From: CBDHHC01 sp965263345
Lineage (GTDB): Bacteria; Pseudomonadota; Alphaproteobacteria; Rhizobiales; CBDHHC01
Direction of reading: 5' to 3'
Assembly (NCBI GenBank): GCA_965263345.1
Contig: CBDHHC010000005.1
Span: 124,001-188,000 of the forward strand
Length of the DNA stretch: 64,000 bases
Positions 53,673 to 63,260 of this stretch are shown here, one piece after another. The notes beneath the pieces are model-generated. The model ran no database searches. It worked only from the letters and a program-made list of their open reading frames with translations, and was not told the DNA's origin. The position numbers were made by a program, and so were the translations under genes. The first letter of the stretch is position 1; every line of letters starts with the position of its first letter.

Positions 53673-54554
53673 ATGGCAAAAGTCGCTTGGATCGGTCTTG
53701 GTGTTATGGGTTTCCCTATGGCTGGGTACGTGCAACAAAAAACAGATTTCGATGTTTGTGTATATAATAGAACCTCTCAAAAAGCGCAGGATTGGGCTTC
53801 TCAATATGGTGGGAGCGTAGCTAGTACCCCAGCTCTCGCAGCCCAAGATGCAGATATTGTATTCTGTTGTGTTGGCAATGATAGTGACTTGCGCCAGGTA
53901 ACTTTGGGTGAGGATGGAGCCTTCCATAGTCTAAAAAGTGGATCTATCTTTATTGATCACACCACAACATCTGCGCAGATTGCAAGGGAGCTTGCGGAAC
54001 AAGCAAATAAGATATCAGCTGATTTTCTTGATGCTCCGGTTTCTGGCGGCCAAGCTGGGGCTGAAAACGGTCAACTAACGGTTATGGTTGGTGGTAAGAA
54101 TGAGACTTTTGAAAAAGTAAAAGATATTATTGCCAGTTATTCTAAATCTATTAATTTGATTGGGCCCCATGGAAGCGGACAACTTGCAAAAATGGTGAAT
54201 CAGATTTGTATTGCAGGAATAGTACAAGGTTTATCCGAAGCTCTTCATTTTGCTAAGCAAGCAGATTTAGATATTCCTACAGTCATTGATTCTATCTCAA
54301 AAGGTGCTGCCCAATCCTGGCAGATGGAAAATCGTTGGAAGACAATGACAAATGATGAATTTGAATTTGGCTTTGCAGTAGACTGGATGCGCAAGGATCT
54401 TGGTTTTTGCCTTGATGAGGCAAAAAGGAATGGCTCTAGATTACCTCTAACAGCTCTTGTCGATCAGTTTTATGCTGATGTGCAAAGTATGGGTGGAAGT
54501 CGTTGGGATACTTCCAGCTTAATTGCAAGATTAGGAGGAAAAAATGGAAAATAA
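53673..54554 (+). CDS. 3-hydroxyisobutyrate dehydrogenase family oxidoreductase
   Basis: The 293-residue enzyme has an N-terminal NAD(P)-binding motif WIGLGVMGFPMAGY (5-18), substrate motif FLDAPVSGGQAGAENG (about 120-135) and the catalytic Lys in GSGQLAKMVNQ near 169-179. These define the beta-hydroxyacid dehydrogenase family (3-hydroxyisobutyrate, tartronate semialdehyde, GLYR-type). MRKDLGFCLDEA near 238-249 is also conserved. The exact substrate cannot be told. It is not part of a visible valine-degradation operon. AGAAAGGAA precedes the ATG. Confidence 0.92.
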   Translation: MAKVAWIGLGVMGFPMAGYVQQKTDFDVCVYNRTSQKAQDWASQYGGSVASTPALAAQDADIVFCCVGNDSDLRQVTLGEDGAFHSLKSGSIFIDHTTTSAQIARELAEQANKISADFLDAPVSGGQAGAENGQLTVMVGGKNETFEKVKDIIASYSKSINLIGPHGSGQLAKMVNQICIAGIVQGLSEALHFAKQADLDIPTVIDSISKGAAQSWQMENRWKTMTNDEFEFGFAVDWMRKDLGFCLDEAKRNGSRLPLTALVDQFYADVQSMGGSRWDTSSLIARLGGKNGK

Positions 54555-54741
54555 CGTCTCCTAATTATGCTTCATTTTAAGCCTTACTTTGTTGGAATGT
54601 TATTTCTATGTGCCTATTAAATTATGGAGTAAACTTATACTATCATGGTTTTGACCAAATTAATGAGAATATTAATTATCAGTTTAATTTACATTCTTAT
54701 TTTTTAATAGTTATTAGACTTCCCAAAACGTTTTTTGGTTT

Positions 54742-54758
54742 GGGGGATAGGCTCCCCC
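54742..54758. terminator. GC-rich hairpin downstream of the Lrp gene
   Basis: GGGGGA (54742-54747) and TCCCCC (54753-54758) form a 6-bp stem with a 5-base loop, and CCCAAA/TTTGGG just left can form another. It lies 28 bases after the Lrp stop on the minus strand. The lack of a T run makes intrinsic termination uncertain. Confidence 0.35.
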
Positions 54759-54785
54759 TATGAATGTCATACTCATGGGTATTGT

Positions 54786-55274
54786 TTATGGAATTGGAAT
54801 AACTTCTTCTGTCTCTACATATTGCAGCGGCATTTCTGTTGTGAATTTGATTTGTTCCATGGCAAATGTTGAACTCACATTTGACAATTCTATTTTCGAA
54901 ATAAGCTTTTTATAAAACTTATCATAACTTTCAATATTAGGAACAACCACCCTTAGCAAATAGTCTACTTGACCACTCATACGATAAAATTCTACTACTT
55001 CAGGAAACTTTTGTATAGTTTCATGAAATTGATTTAACCACTCCTGAGTGTGTTGATTCGTCGAGATGGAGACAAATACAGTCACTCCAGCTCCAATCTT
55101 TTTTGAGTCCAACAGTGCAACACGTCTTTGTATGATGCCGCTTTCTTCGAGTTTTTGTATACGTCTCCAACAAGGTGTTGTTGACAATCCAACCATTTTA
55201 CCAATTTCAGCTACTGCAACAGTACAGTCTTTTTGTAAAATTTCTAGAATCTTTCGATCCATTTTATCGAGCAT
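54786..55274 (-). CDS. Lrp/AsnC family transcriptional regulator
   Basis: The 162-residue protein has an N-terminal winged helix-turn-helix (MDRKILEILQKDC, then EIGKMVGLSTTPCWRRIQKL) and a C-terminal RAM ligand-binding domain. FYRMSGQVDYLLRVVVPNIE near 105-124 is the RAM signature. Such regulators respond to amino acids. The hydroxyisobutyrate dehydrogenase-like gene is convergent, so direct control is not evident. Length is normal. Confidence 0.95.
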   Translation of the reverse strand: MLDKMDRKILEILQKDCTVAVAEIGKMVGLSTTPCWRRIQKLEESGIIQRRVALLDSKKIGAGVTVFVSISTNQHTQEWLNQFHETIQKFPEVVEFYRMSGQVDYLLRVVVPNIESYDKFYKKLISKIELSNVSSTFAMEQIKFTTEMPLQYVETEEVIPIP

Positions 55275-55412
55275 GTTTCGCCCTCATATAATTATCTACT
55301 TATTGCCCCTTGAAACCCAGCTCCATACTCTAAACGATTTGTAGCCTGAGAAAACCATAACCGAGGGATTCTTTTTTGGGAATATCTAGCAACAGATTTT
55401 TTTGAACTTAGT

Positions 55413-56036
55413 TCAATTATATAACAGATTTTGTACTTTTTGACGTAAAAATGGGACAACTTCCTCAAAAAACCAGGGATTTTTCCGTAACCAAGCATTA
55501 TTTCTCCACGATGGATGGGGTAAAGGAAGAAATTTTGGTTGAGTTTCACACATTGCATAAATTTGCCAGGCTTTAACTGTTTCAGTCAAACTTTTCTTAC
55601 ATCTCTTGCCTAAATGCCAATTTTGAGCATATTTACCAACTAGAATCATTAATTCTATATTTTTAAGATGTTCGAATAATTGTGCGTGCCATAAATCAGC
55701 GCACTCTTTTCTTGGCGGCAGATCGCCTCCTTTTTTATTTAGTCCAGGAAAACAAAATCCCATCGGGATGATAGAAATTTTGTGACTGTTATAAAACTCT
55801 TCTTTATTAATTCCCATCCAATTTCTTAATCTGTCTCCAGAAGGGTCTGTGAATGGTATGCCAGATTTATGTACACGTGTTCCTGGAGCTTGGCCACAAA
55901 TACTTAATTTTGCTGTAACAGATGGTATTAGAACAGGACGCGGGTTATGAGGAAGAGGCTCTTTGTAAGGAGCATCGCAACACTTTCTACATGTCTTAAT
56001 CTCAGAAATGAGCTTATTAAATTTTTCTTTTGTCAA
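55413..56036 (-). CDS. Uracil-DNA glycosylase family protein
   Basis: The 207-residue protein has the UDG fold landmarks ICGQAPGTRVHKSGIPFTDP (about 46-65), SGDRLRNW and LPLPHPSWRNN near 172-182. An N-terminal CRKCC cluster (16-20) and a later Cys could ligate an iron-sulfur cluster as in family 4/5 enzymes, but the full cysteine set is not clear. TTG 56036 is the only start, since an in-frame TAA lies two codons upstream. It follows the GST gene by 32 bases. DNA repair of deaminated cytosine is the likely role. Confidence 0.88.
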   Translation of the reverse strand: MTKEKFNKLISEIKTCRKCCDAPYKEPLPHNPRPVLIPSVTAKLSICGQAPGTRVHKSGIPFTDPSGDRLRNWMGINKEEFYNSHKISIIPMGFCFPGLNKKGGDLPPRKECADLWHAQLFEHLKNIELMILVGKYAQNWHLGKRCKKSLTETVKAWQIYAMCETQPKFLPLPHPSWRNNAWLRKNPWFFEEVVPFLRQKVQNLLYN

Positions 56037-56068
56037 ATATTATGCAAACTTATTAAATACTAATACTT

Positions 56069-56644
56069 TTAAGCGGCACAAAATACTTCTATCTCATCAA
56101 ATAAAGCTGCACATTCTCTTTTAGACATATCGTTATACCAGTTTCTTATCGCAGATAAATCTTCTGACGGTCGTATTTTTGCGTCGATCAAGTTATATAA
56201 TGCAACAAATGCAGTCATATCTGCAATAGATAACTTATCCCCAGCAATAAAGAGAGTTTTAGTTAGAGCTTGATTTATAATGCAAAAGGCTTCTTGTGCT
56301 TTTGGTTGGTATAGAATTTTCCATGCTGGCATTCTTTTGAGGTATGATTTTAGAATAAAGTCGAACAAATCTTCCTGTATTCTTTTGTTCCACATATCAA
56401 TGTTAGCTTTTTCAACTGCATTTGACCCCATAAGACAGGGGTCTTGTCGAACTTCTTCAAGATAGCGACAAATGGAAATGGGTTCATAAATATTTGTTCC
56501 ATCATCCAGAACTAACACAGGATACATGTCTAAACTTGTATCATCATTACTTGCTTGTTCAAATTTGATTGATATTTCTTTTTCTATTGAGAACATACGA
56601 ATTTGTTGTATCTCTGGTGCTTTTAAATTACCCAAAATTTTCAT
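56069..56644 (-). CDS. Glutathione S-transferase family protein
   Basis: The 191-residue protein has an N-terminal thioredoxin-like domain, with YPVLVLDDGTNIYEPISICR (about 41-60) as the cis-Pro and glutathione-binding region. An alpha-helical C-terminal domain contains KLSIADMTAFVALYNLI near 137-153, the GST N-cap motif. The first 35 residues diverge from the usual opening, so the catalytic Ser/Tyr/Cys is not certain. It is probably cytoplasmic. GshA at 38814-40172 can supply glutathione. Confidence 0.88.
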   Translation of the reverse strand: MKILGNLKAPEIQQIRMFSIEKEISIKFEQASNDDTSLDMYPVLVLDDGTNIYEPISICRYLEEVRQDPCLMGSNAVEKANIDMWNKRIQEDLFDFILKSYLKRMPAWKILYQPKAQEAFCIINQALTKTLFIAGDKLSIADMTAFVALYNLIDAKIRPSEDLSAIRNWYNDMSKRECAALFDEIEVFCAA

Positions 56645-56892
56645 GATTCGCCCATTTTTATTACAATCTACGGAAAATCATAACGTATAAGTCTCATTGA
56701 TTTATTAATGATAAACAATAAGTAAACCTTTTATGGATGATAATTATAGTCCCAAATTTTCTAATAAATATAATTTATTAACTTTCTAGATTTAAAAATA
56801 GATTTAGTTATTGTGGGATGGCATTTTCAATAATTTATGAATTATTTTATTTGTTCTCTCAAAAGTGTACATAATATTTTGTTGTAATTGTA

Positions 56893-58458
56893 ATGAGTTT
56901 AGAACAACAGTATCCTGAAATCGCGCTTAAAAAAGCCATAAGTACGAAAAAGCGTCAATTGGCTCGTCAAATTCGCGAGACAAGAGATAAAGTCAATCAG
57001 AATAATTCCATTCATAATGAATTTGCATATGATCTATTGTTCATGTTCTGCCGCAATGAACTTGCAAATGTCATAACAGTTTTATTGTTAATTTTTCTCA
57101 TTACCCTTACTTGTTTATTTTGGGCTCCACAAAATCAGATCCTCCTATGGTTAGGAGCAATTTTGATAACAAAAGGCTTATTAATCTCTGTTTGCAGAAA
57201 GTTCTGCACATTACCGAAGGATAAAATAAAAATAGCTGAATGGAGACATAAAATTGTATTCATTGAGTTATTATATGGCCTCACATGGGCCTCCATTGCA
57301 CTCGTAGAGATGCGCCCTGAACATTATCCTTCACAATTTTTAATCTTTGGCACAATATTAATTATTTTAGTCATGAGGATGATGGTCGCTTCAACTGTTC
57401 CAACGATCGCCTATTCTGGAACGATCCCTATTATGCTTGCCTTAGTCTATAAATTCATGACTTTGGAAGACAATTATAATTGGATCATAGCCGCCATGAC
57501 TGCTGGGATGTATTGCTATTTCATATTGTTAATCAAAGGTTTAAATGAGAATATTTTAACAATGCTCTCGTATCGTGCTGAAAAAGACTATTTAATATCA
57601 GAAATTGCAGAAGCAAAAGCCTTCTCAGATGAGTCACGCCGCCGGGCAGAAGAGGCAAATATTGCAAAATCACGTTTTCTGGCAACAATGAGTCATGAAT
57701 TACGAACCCCTCTCAATGCAATATTAGGTTTCTCAGAAGTTATGAAAGATGAGCTTTTTGGTTCTCATAATGATAAAAGGTACAAAGAGTATTCAAATGA
57801 TATTCATAACAGCGGACAGCATTTGCTCAATTTAATCAATGAAGTATTAGATTTATCACGTATTGAAGCTGGACGATATGACATGAATGAAGAAACACTC
57901 AGATTATCTGATATTTCCAGAGAATGCTGTCGTCTCTTACAATTAAAAGCAGATAAAAAAGACATTGAAATTATTGAAGAATATAATGATCTAGATATTA
58001 AATTGTGGGCTGATGAAAGAGCTATAAGACAAGTGATCTTAAATCTGCTCTCAAATGCAATAAAATTCACGCCAAATGGTGGTACTATACTTGTTACGAT
58101 TCATCAAAATGATGATAAGAAATTGCAAATCAGTATAAAAGATAATGGGCCAGGGATTCCTGAAGATGAAATCCCTATTATTTTAACTAATTTTGGCCAG
58201 GGCTCTCTTGCACATGAAACTGCTGAAGGAGGTTCAGGCTTAGGCCTCCCTATTGTAAAAGGCTTAATTGAGATTCATGACGGCACATTCGAAATAAAAA
58301 GTGAGCTCAGAAAAGGAACTGAGGTTATTGCTTATTTTCCAACTCAAAGAATTTCTCAAGTTCTTCCACAGCTGCCTATTCAAGATGTGGACAATTCTAA
58401 CTCAAGAAGAAGACATGTACATCATATAACAACAAAAACAAACGGACATGGTTTATGA
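56893..58458 (+). CDS. Membrane sensor histidine kinase (PdhS/PleC-like core)
   Basis: The 521-residue kinase has about six membrane helices in residues 60-220 with short loops, so it probably senses membrane or cytoplasmic signals. A coiled linker (about 235-265) leads to a HisKA domain with FLATMSHELRTPLNAILGFS, where the His is the phospho-acceptor, followed by a MKDELFG stretch typical of the alphaproteobacterial PdhS/DivJ/PleC group. The ATPase domain has NLLSNAIKFTPNGG, IKDNGPGIPEDE and GGSGLGLPIVKGL. No response regulator is adjacent. The signal is unknown. Confidence 0.93.
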   Translation: MSLEQQYPEIALKKAISTKKRQLARQIRETRDKVNQNNSIHNEFAYDLLFMFCRNELANVITVLLLIFLITLTCLFWAPQNQILLWLGAILITKGLLISVCRKFCTLPKDKIKIAEWRHKIVFIELLYGLTWASIALVEMRPEHYPSQFLIFGTILIILVMRMMVASTVPTIAYSGTIPIMLALVYKFMTLEDNYNWIIAAMTAGMYCYFILLIKGLNENILTMLSYRAEKDYLISEIAEAKAFSDESRRRAEEANIAKSRFLATMSHELRTPLNAILGFSEVMKDELFGSHNDKRYKEYSNDIHNSGQHLLNLINEVLDLSRIEAGRYDMNEETLRLSDISRECCRLLQLKADKKDIEIIEEYNDLDIKLWADERAIRQVILNLLSNAIKFTPNGGTILVTIHQNDDKKLQISIKDNGPGIPEDEIPIILTNFGQGSLAHETAEGGSGLGLPIVKGLIEIHDGTFEIKSELRKGTEVIAYFPTQRISQVLPQLPIQDVDNSNSRRRHVHHITTKTNGHGL

Positions 58459-58768
58459 AAATTAAAAACTTTTGTAATCAAATTATAATGTTAATTTTCT
58501 AAATAAATCTTATAAACAAACCCTAGCAATGCATTGTTTTTAATTACATAATACTATGTGAAACTAAACCAGTTTAAATGGTGTTATTTTACCCCACAAA
58601 ACTTTGCATATTGTATACTGGTTAACATTCTAGATCTTAAGCTATTGATATATATAGATAAGGCAATGTAAACTAAATTTGATATATAGCTAAATCGACT
58701 TAAAAATGTCATTATAATAAAGTTAGTTATGCAGTAATTAAAGTTCATCATTTGAAGGAGAGAAGAAA
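58459..58768. other. 310-base AT-rich spacer
   Basis: No supported gene. A TATAAT at 58713-58718 lies 51 bases before the aspartic protease start but has no good -35. A GAAGGAG ribosome-binding site ends the region. Confidence 0.4.
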
Positions 58769-59497
58769 TTGAGTGCTTGGCTTGCCTTAGCTTTGTTAAT
58801 AGCCTCATTTATTATTTTATTGCAGAGTCATGATATACCAACAATTGCAGGTTATTCCTCTGTAATGATTGCGGCCATTACAACAGCTTGTTCTCTTGTT
58901 ATCTATAGTTTTGAGCTTTTTAGGAAAGACCAAAAATTCATTGATTCTAGAATTCTACAATATATTGGCGTGTTTGCTTCTTTTGGTGTGATCTTTTTTT
59001 GTGGCTATCAATTAAGAAACGAGATTTTATATGTTGCTCATCAAGTAGATATGCAAGTGCAACAAGTCAGCAATAGATTTGTCTCTCATGGCATAAAAAT
59101 AATCTTTCCAGAAAAAGAGGGGGGGGAGATTATTGCCCGTATAAGACGCCAATCTAACGGTCATTTTATAGCTCGTACTAATATCAACAGTATACCCTTA
59201 AATCTTATAGTTGATACAGGAGCTTCTCTCGTTACACTTAAATCTAGTGACGCAAAAACTGTTGGCATCAATATTAATTCATTGAAATTTGACGTTCCTG
59301 TTCAAACAGCAAATGGTGTAATTAAAGCTGCACGCGTTAAGCTTTATAAAGTTTCTGTTGGGCCTCTTACTGCATATAATGTTGATGCATTTGTGTTTCG
59401 AGAGGGCACACTCAGTAGAAGTCTTCTTGGCTTGAGTTATCTGAATCGTCTGAGATCCTATAATGTTTCTGGAGATAATTTGAGTTTAAAAGGTTAA
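58769..59497 (+). CDS. TIGR02281 family clan AA aspartic protease, membrane-anchored
   Basis: The 242-residue protein has three hydrophobic segments (about 3-18, 31-50, 68-88) and then a retropepsin-like domain with NLIVDTGASLVTL, catalytic Asp149 in DTGA. A later LLGLSYLNRLRSYNV strand (about 222-236) completes the fold. TIGR02281 proteases are common in alphaproteobacteria; their substrates are unknown. TTG 58769 is the start, eight bases after GAAGGAG. An eight-base G run (59119-59126) lies between anchor and protease domain. A paralogue follows. Confidence 0.9.
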   Translation: MSAWLALALLIASFIILLQSHDIPTIAGYSSVMIAAITTACSLVIYSFELFRKDQKFIDSRILQYIGVFASFGVIFFCGYQLRNEILYVAHQVDMQVQQVSNRFVSHGIKIIFPEKEGGEIIARIRRQSNGHFIARTNINSIPLNLIVDTGASLVTLKSSDAKTVGININSLKFDVPVQTANGVIKAARVKLYKVSVGPLTAYNVDAFVFREGTLSRSLLGLSYLNRLRSYNVSGDNLSLKG

Positions 59498-59656
59498 TTT
59501 CCTGATAACCCTATCCAACTGAACCTTTAATTCATAATTTGTTTTGTGATTTAATGGATACATTCTAAATTGCTATTTATCACGACTTTAGAAAGTATTT
59601 TTTAAGATATATCTTACAATTATTCGATTAGATATTTAATTTTCTAAGGGAAAGTT

Positions 59657-60220
59657 ATGAACTTTAGCTCAGGAATTAATCAAGCACTTAGAGAAGCATT
59701 TGTTTGGTGTCTGCTTGTTATACTCATAAGTATTTCTTTGGCTTTTCATAAAGAAATTATTCTTGGCATGTCTCAGGTTGTGCAAATCGCAGAGGACAGT
59801 TACAGAAAGAGTATCGCATCTAATCCGCAAAATGATGATGTTCACTTTGATCGTGTCGTTAAAATTCCTTCAAACCGTCATGGACATTTTGAGGTTCAAG
59901 CACACATCAATGGTCATTCAACTTATTTAATGGCTGATACTGGAGCAACAGTTGTTGCCTTAACTTATAATACAGCTCAAAAATTAGGTCTAAAGCCTAA
60001 TGTTTTAAACTTTAGCAGTCGAACGAAAACAGCAAATGGAATTGCCCAAGTTGCACCAGTGACTTTAGATCAGGTTAGTATTGGAGATATTACATTGGTG
60101 AATGTCAGGGCAATCGTTGCGGAACCAGGGAAGCTCTCAGTAAACCTTCTTGGTATGAGCTTTATTGGAAAATTGAGCCATATAGAAATGAAAAACGGAC
60201 ATCTTATCCTTACGCAATAA
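59657..60220 (+). CDS. TIGR02281 family clan AA aspartic protease, second copy
   Basis: The 187-residue paralogue has one membrane segment (about 14-31), a short linker, and the protease domain with GHFEVQAHINGH and YLMADTGATVVAL, catalytic Asp94. LLGMSFIGKLSHIEM near 168-182 matches the end of the first copy. The two domains align over their whole length (GHF, DTGA, TANG, LLG). A weak GGGAAAG ribosome-binding site precedes the ATG. The tandem pair probably arose by duplication, with the first copy having gained extra helices. Confidence 0.9.
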   Translation: MNFSSGINQALREAFVWCLLVILISISLAFHKEIILGMSQVVQIAEDSYRKSIASNPQNDDVHFDRVVKIPSNRHGHFEVQAHINGHSTYLMADTGATVVALTYNTAQKLGLKPNVLNFSSRTKTANGIAQVAPVTLDQVSIGDITLVNVRAIVAEPGKLSVNLLGMSFIGKLSHIEMKNGHLILTQ

Positions 60221-60468
60221 AACTCGTTTATATTAAATGAACTGATTACTTCTATTTTTTCATCAAATTTGAACCTTAACCCGTCATAAAAACTTTATTC
60301 TCTCACTCTATGAAGTATACCCTACTCCCAGAGACTAAATGTCATCTGTAAACCAAGGCCGCTCTAGGATACTTAATTTATTGATTGGTTTATATTAATA
60401 AACTCAGTAATTATTTAGTCATTTGGCCCTAAGCATTTTAAAATGTAAGATTAATACAAGGGGATAAC

Positions 60469-61968
60469 ATGTTTCCAAAACCACAAGCCGGGCTTGTTCC
60501 TAATACAGCGGAATTTGAGCGTTTGCCTCTCATCAAACCAACAGGTTTTCGTGAATACGATGCCAGATGGCTTTTCCCACAAGAAATAAACTTAATGGGA
60601 TTACAAGCCATAGGTATGGGAATTGGCACATTATTTAAACAGAAAAATGTCCCACAACGTATTGTGGTGGGTCATGATTTCCGTGGCTATTCTTCTTCTG
60701 TAAAAAACTCCGTTGTCTCGGGTTTACTTGCTGCAGGCATGGAGGTCTTTGACATCGGATTAGCTCTTTCCCCGATGGCATACTTTGCGCAATTTGATTT
60801 AGAAGTTGAAGGCGTGGCAATGGTAACTGCAAGCCATAATGATAACGGCTGGACTGGTATAAAAATGGGAATGGCACGCCCACTTACATTTGGCCCTGAC
60901 GAAATGTCCGCTCTTAAAGAAATTGTTTTGAATTCAGCATTTGATCTATCTGGGGGCGGTAAGTTAAATATCGTTCCAGATATGGCTGAACGTTATATGG
61001 CCGACCTAACTAAACGTAACAAGCTTACAAGAAAGTTAAAAGTCATAGCTGCTTGTGGTAATGGTACTGCAGGTGCTTTTGCCCCGAAAGTTCTTGAGGA
61101 AATTGGTTGCGAAGTTATCCCACTCAATTGTGATCTAGATCATACTTTTCCAAATCATAATCCAAACCCTGAAGACCTGAAAATGCTCAATGCAGTTCGT
61201 GATGCAGTTCTTGAGCATAACGCAGATGTTGGTCTAGCGTTCGATGGTGATGGGGATAGATGCGGTGTTGTTGACAATGAAGGTCATGAGATATTTGCTG
61301 ATAAAGTTGGGGTGATGCTTGCACGCGATATCTCAGCACAGCACCCAAATGCAAAATTTGTTGCGGACGTAAAGTCTACTGGCCTCTTTATTACAGATCC
61401 TGTGCTACAAAATAATGGTGCGACGACAGCTTATTGGAAGACAGGGCATTCCTATATTAAAAGATATAGCCATGAAACTGGTGCTTTGGTTGGCTTTGAA
61501 AAATCTGGACACTTTTTCTTTAATCCTCCTATTGGCCGTGGTTATGATGACGGACTTGTTTCTGCAATTGCAGTTTGTGATATGCTTGAGCGTAATCCTG
61601 ATAAGACAATGGCAGACCTTAAGAATGCCTTGCCAAAAACCTGGCAATCTCCAACAATGGCCCCCAAATGTGCCGACGAAATAAAATATGATGTTATTGA
61701 CCGTGCTGTAAAACATTTTGAAGGTATTGCCGCTCAAGGTGGTGAGCTTGCAGGACAGAGTGTTCGAGAACTCATTACTGTCAATGGTATTAGAATTGTT
61801 CTAGAAGATGGTACTTGGGGACTGGTTCGTGCATCTTCGAATAAGCCTGAATTAGTTGTGGTTGTTGAAAGTCCAACATCTGAAGAGAATATGCGTGCAA
61901 TTTTTGCTGAGATTGATCAGTATCTAGATGCACAACCAGAGGTTGGGGAATACAATCAGAAAATTTAA
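60469..61968 (+). CDS. Phosphomannomutase/phosphoglucomutase
   Basis: The 499-residue enzyme interconverts hexose 1- and 6-phosphates for envelope sugar synthesis. Active-site serine is in MVTASHNDNGWTGIKMG (about 122-138), the metal-binding loop is LAFDGDGDRCGVVD (about 254-267), and the sugar-recognition loop is GALVGFEKSGHFFF near 341-354. EFREYD-like GFREYDARW opens the catalytic domain. C-terminal RASSNKPELVVVVES binds phosphate. AAGGGG precedes the ATG. A hairpin follows the stop. Confidence 0.95.
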   Translation: MFPKPQAGLVPNTAEFERLPLIKPTGFREYDARWLFPQEINLMGLQAIGMGIGTLFKQKNVPQRIVVGHDFRGYSSSVKNSVVSGLLAAGMEVFDIGLALSPMAYFAQFDLEVEGVAMVTASHNDNGWTGIKMGMARPLTFGPDEMSALKEIVLNSAFDLSGGGKLNIVPDMAERYMADLTKRNKLTRKLKVIAACGNGTAGAFAPKVLEEIGCEVIPLNCDLDHTFPNHNPNPEDLKMLNAVRDAVLEHNADVGLAFDGDGDRCGVVDNEGHEIFADKVGVMLARDISAQHPNAKFVADVKSTGLFITDPVLQNNGATTAYWKTGHSYIKRYSHETGALVGFEKSGHFFFNPPIGRGYDDGLVSAIAVCDMLERNPDKTMADLKNALPKTWQSPTMAPKCADEIKYDVIDRAVKHFEGIAAQGGELAGQSVRELITVNGIRIVLEDGTWGLVRASSNKPELVVVVESPTSEENMRAIFAEIDQYLDAQPEVGEYNQKI

Positions 61969-61977
61969 TAAGAATAA

Positions 61978-62004
61978 AGAAGCAGCATTATATATGCTGC
62001 TTCT
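61978..62004 (+). terminator. Hairpin after phosphomannomutase
   Basis: AGAAGCAGCAT (61978-61988) pairs exactly with ATGCTGCTTCT (61994-62004) around TATAT, nine bases after the stop. No long T run follows, so termination may be factor-assisted. Confidence 0.6.
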
Positions 62005-62065
62005 AAAACTTGTAATTCTTGTTAAATGTCATTTTGCGTCATTTAAATTTTAAATTAAAAGAATA

Positions 62066-62689
62066 ATGTGTATGTGTTCTAATCATATGAGAACGTTAAT
62101 TATGCGCATTATTATAGCTGCTATATTGATTTTAGGGTGTTTTGCAAAACATGGTTATGTTTACGCACAAACACAAAACCTAAAGGGAAAATGCTCAGCA
62201 GAAGCTTTTAATGGAGACTTTCTTCTAGAGCTTGTCAGCATACCTACAAATATTTCAAAAAAGTTAAATTTCTCATCTAATCAAACAATCCGAGGATTTA
62301 GAGCTAATATACTCTGTACAGGGCGTTATGCTTATACCAAAGTGGATATAATTTCTACATCACAAAATAAATCAGCAAAACAGAATATTATTATTACTGA
62401 TGAGAACTATAAACTCATGATGCAAATTCCTGTCAAACCTAACTCTCAAACGGATATTACAAAACAGGTTTGTAATAAAGTTGTGTATGTTATTCCTGGG
62501 TTTTTTAAAGATAATGGTTTGGTGGGATATGATAACATTGATAAAGACTTTTCTTCAAACATCGTCAATGAAAGGTGTATTTTTAGCAATGCAGGAATTG
62601 TTAAAGAAGAAAAGAGTCAAACCAAAACCAGTCTCTTGATTTCGCGTATATTGTCTGAGATTGGATCAGAATATAAGAAACATTATTAG
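62066..62689 (+). CDS. Hypothetical secreted protein
   Basis: I do not recognise this 207-residue protein. It has a signal peptide: MRIIIAAILILGCFAK lies at about 13-28, with likely cleavage near YAQTQ (about 33-37). Four candidate starts (62066, 62072, 62087, 62102) exist and none has a strong ribosome-binding site; the shorter ones would give a more usual signal length. Mature-protein cysteines near residues 43, 85, 138 and 170 could form two disulfides. It lies between two hairpins, so it is transcribed alone. Probably periplasmic. Confidence 0.6.
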   Translation: MCMCSNHMRTLIMRIIIAAILILGCFAKHGYVYAQTQNLKGKCSAEAFNGDFLLELVSIPTNISKKLNFSSNQTIRGFRANILCTGRYAYTKVDIISTSQNKSAKQNIIITDENYKLMMQIPVKPNSQTDITKQVCNKVVYVIPGFFKDNGLVGYDNIDKDFSSNIVNERCIFSNAGIVKEEKSQTKTSLLISRILSEIGSEYKKHY

Positions 62690-62727
62690 TCGTTGCGTGT
62701 TGCACAACATCTCACATCATTAAAACA

Positions 62728-62755
62728 AAAAAGCACGCGAATAAGCGTGCTTTTT
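62728..62755. terminator. Bidirectional terminator between the secreted gene and rpsI
   Basis: AAAAAGCACGC (62728-62738) and GCGTGCTTTTT (62745-62755) form an 11-bp stem with A/T tails on both sides. It can terminate rplM-rpsI from the right and the secreted-protein gene from the left. Confidence 0.9.
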
Positions 62756-62780
62756 AAAACTTGAAATAATAATGCTTCTC

Positions 62781-63260
62781 TTAACGTTTTGAGAACTGGA
62801 AGCTACGACGAGCTTTTGCTTTACCGTATTTCTTACGTTCCACAACACGTGCATCACGAGTAAGGAAACCACCTTTTTTCAAGACTGGGCGTAAGTCAGG
62901 TTCGAAATTTGTCAATGCTTTTGAAATACCATGACGTACAGCACCAGCCTGGCCTGACAGGCCTCCACCTTTTACAGTACAAATAATATCATATTGATCT
63001 TTGCGATCCGCTGCTACAATCGGTTGTTTCAGGATCATCTGCAATACAGGGCGTGCAAAATATTCCGCATGGTCTTTACCATTTACTGTAATTTTCCCGG
63101 CACCAGGTTTTACCCATACACGTGCTACAGCATCTTTTCTTTTACCAGTTGCATAAGCTCTACCGTGATCATCTAGTTTTTGCTCATATACTGGTGCTTC
63201 AGGTGCATCGCTTTGAATATCGCCTAAATCTTCGAGCACTTTGCCTTCTTGTTCAGCCAT
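62781..63260 (-). CDS. rpsI: 30S ribosomal protein S9
   Basis: The 159-residue S9 has an acidic alphaproteobacterial N-terminal extension (about 30 residues), then YATGKRKDAVARVWVKPGAG, ITVNGKDHAEYFAR, VKGGGLSGQAGAVRHGISKAL and the basic tail ending RRSFQFSKR. The tail reaches the decoding centre tRNA. Its start overlaps the rplM stop by one base (TAATG). A bidirectional hairpin follows. In many relatives argC follows; here it does not. Confidence 0.98.
   Translation of the reverse strand: MAEQEGKVLEDLGDIQSDAPEAPVYEQKLDDHGRAYATGKRKDAVARVWVKPGAGKITVNGKDHAEYFARPVLQMILKQPIVAADRKDQYDIICTVKGGGLSGQAGAVRHGISKALTNFEPDLRPVLKKGGFLTRDARVVERKKYGKAKARRSFQFSKR

Noticed and set aside
58584..58808. Minus-strand frame overlapping the first aspartic protease
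   Set aside because: It overlaps a well-supported gene start and has low-complexity content; treated as non-coding.
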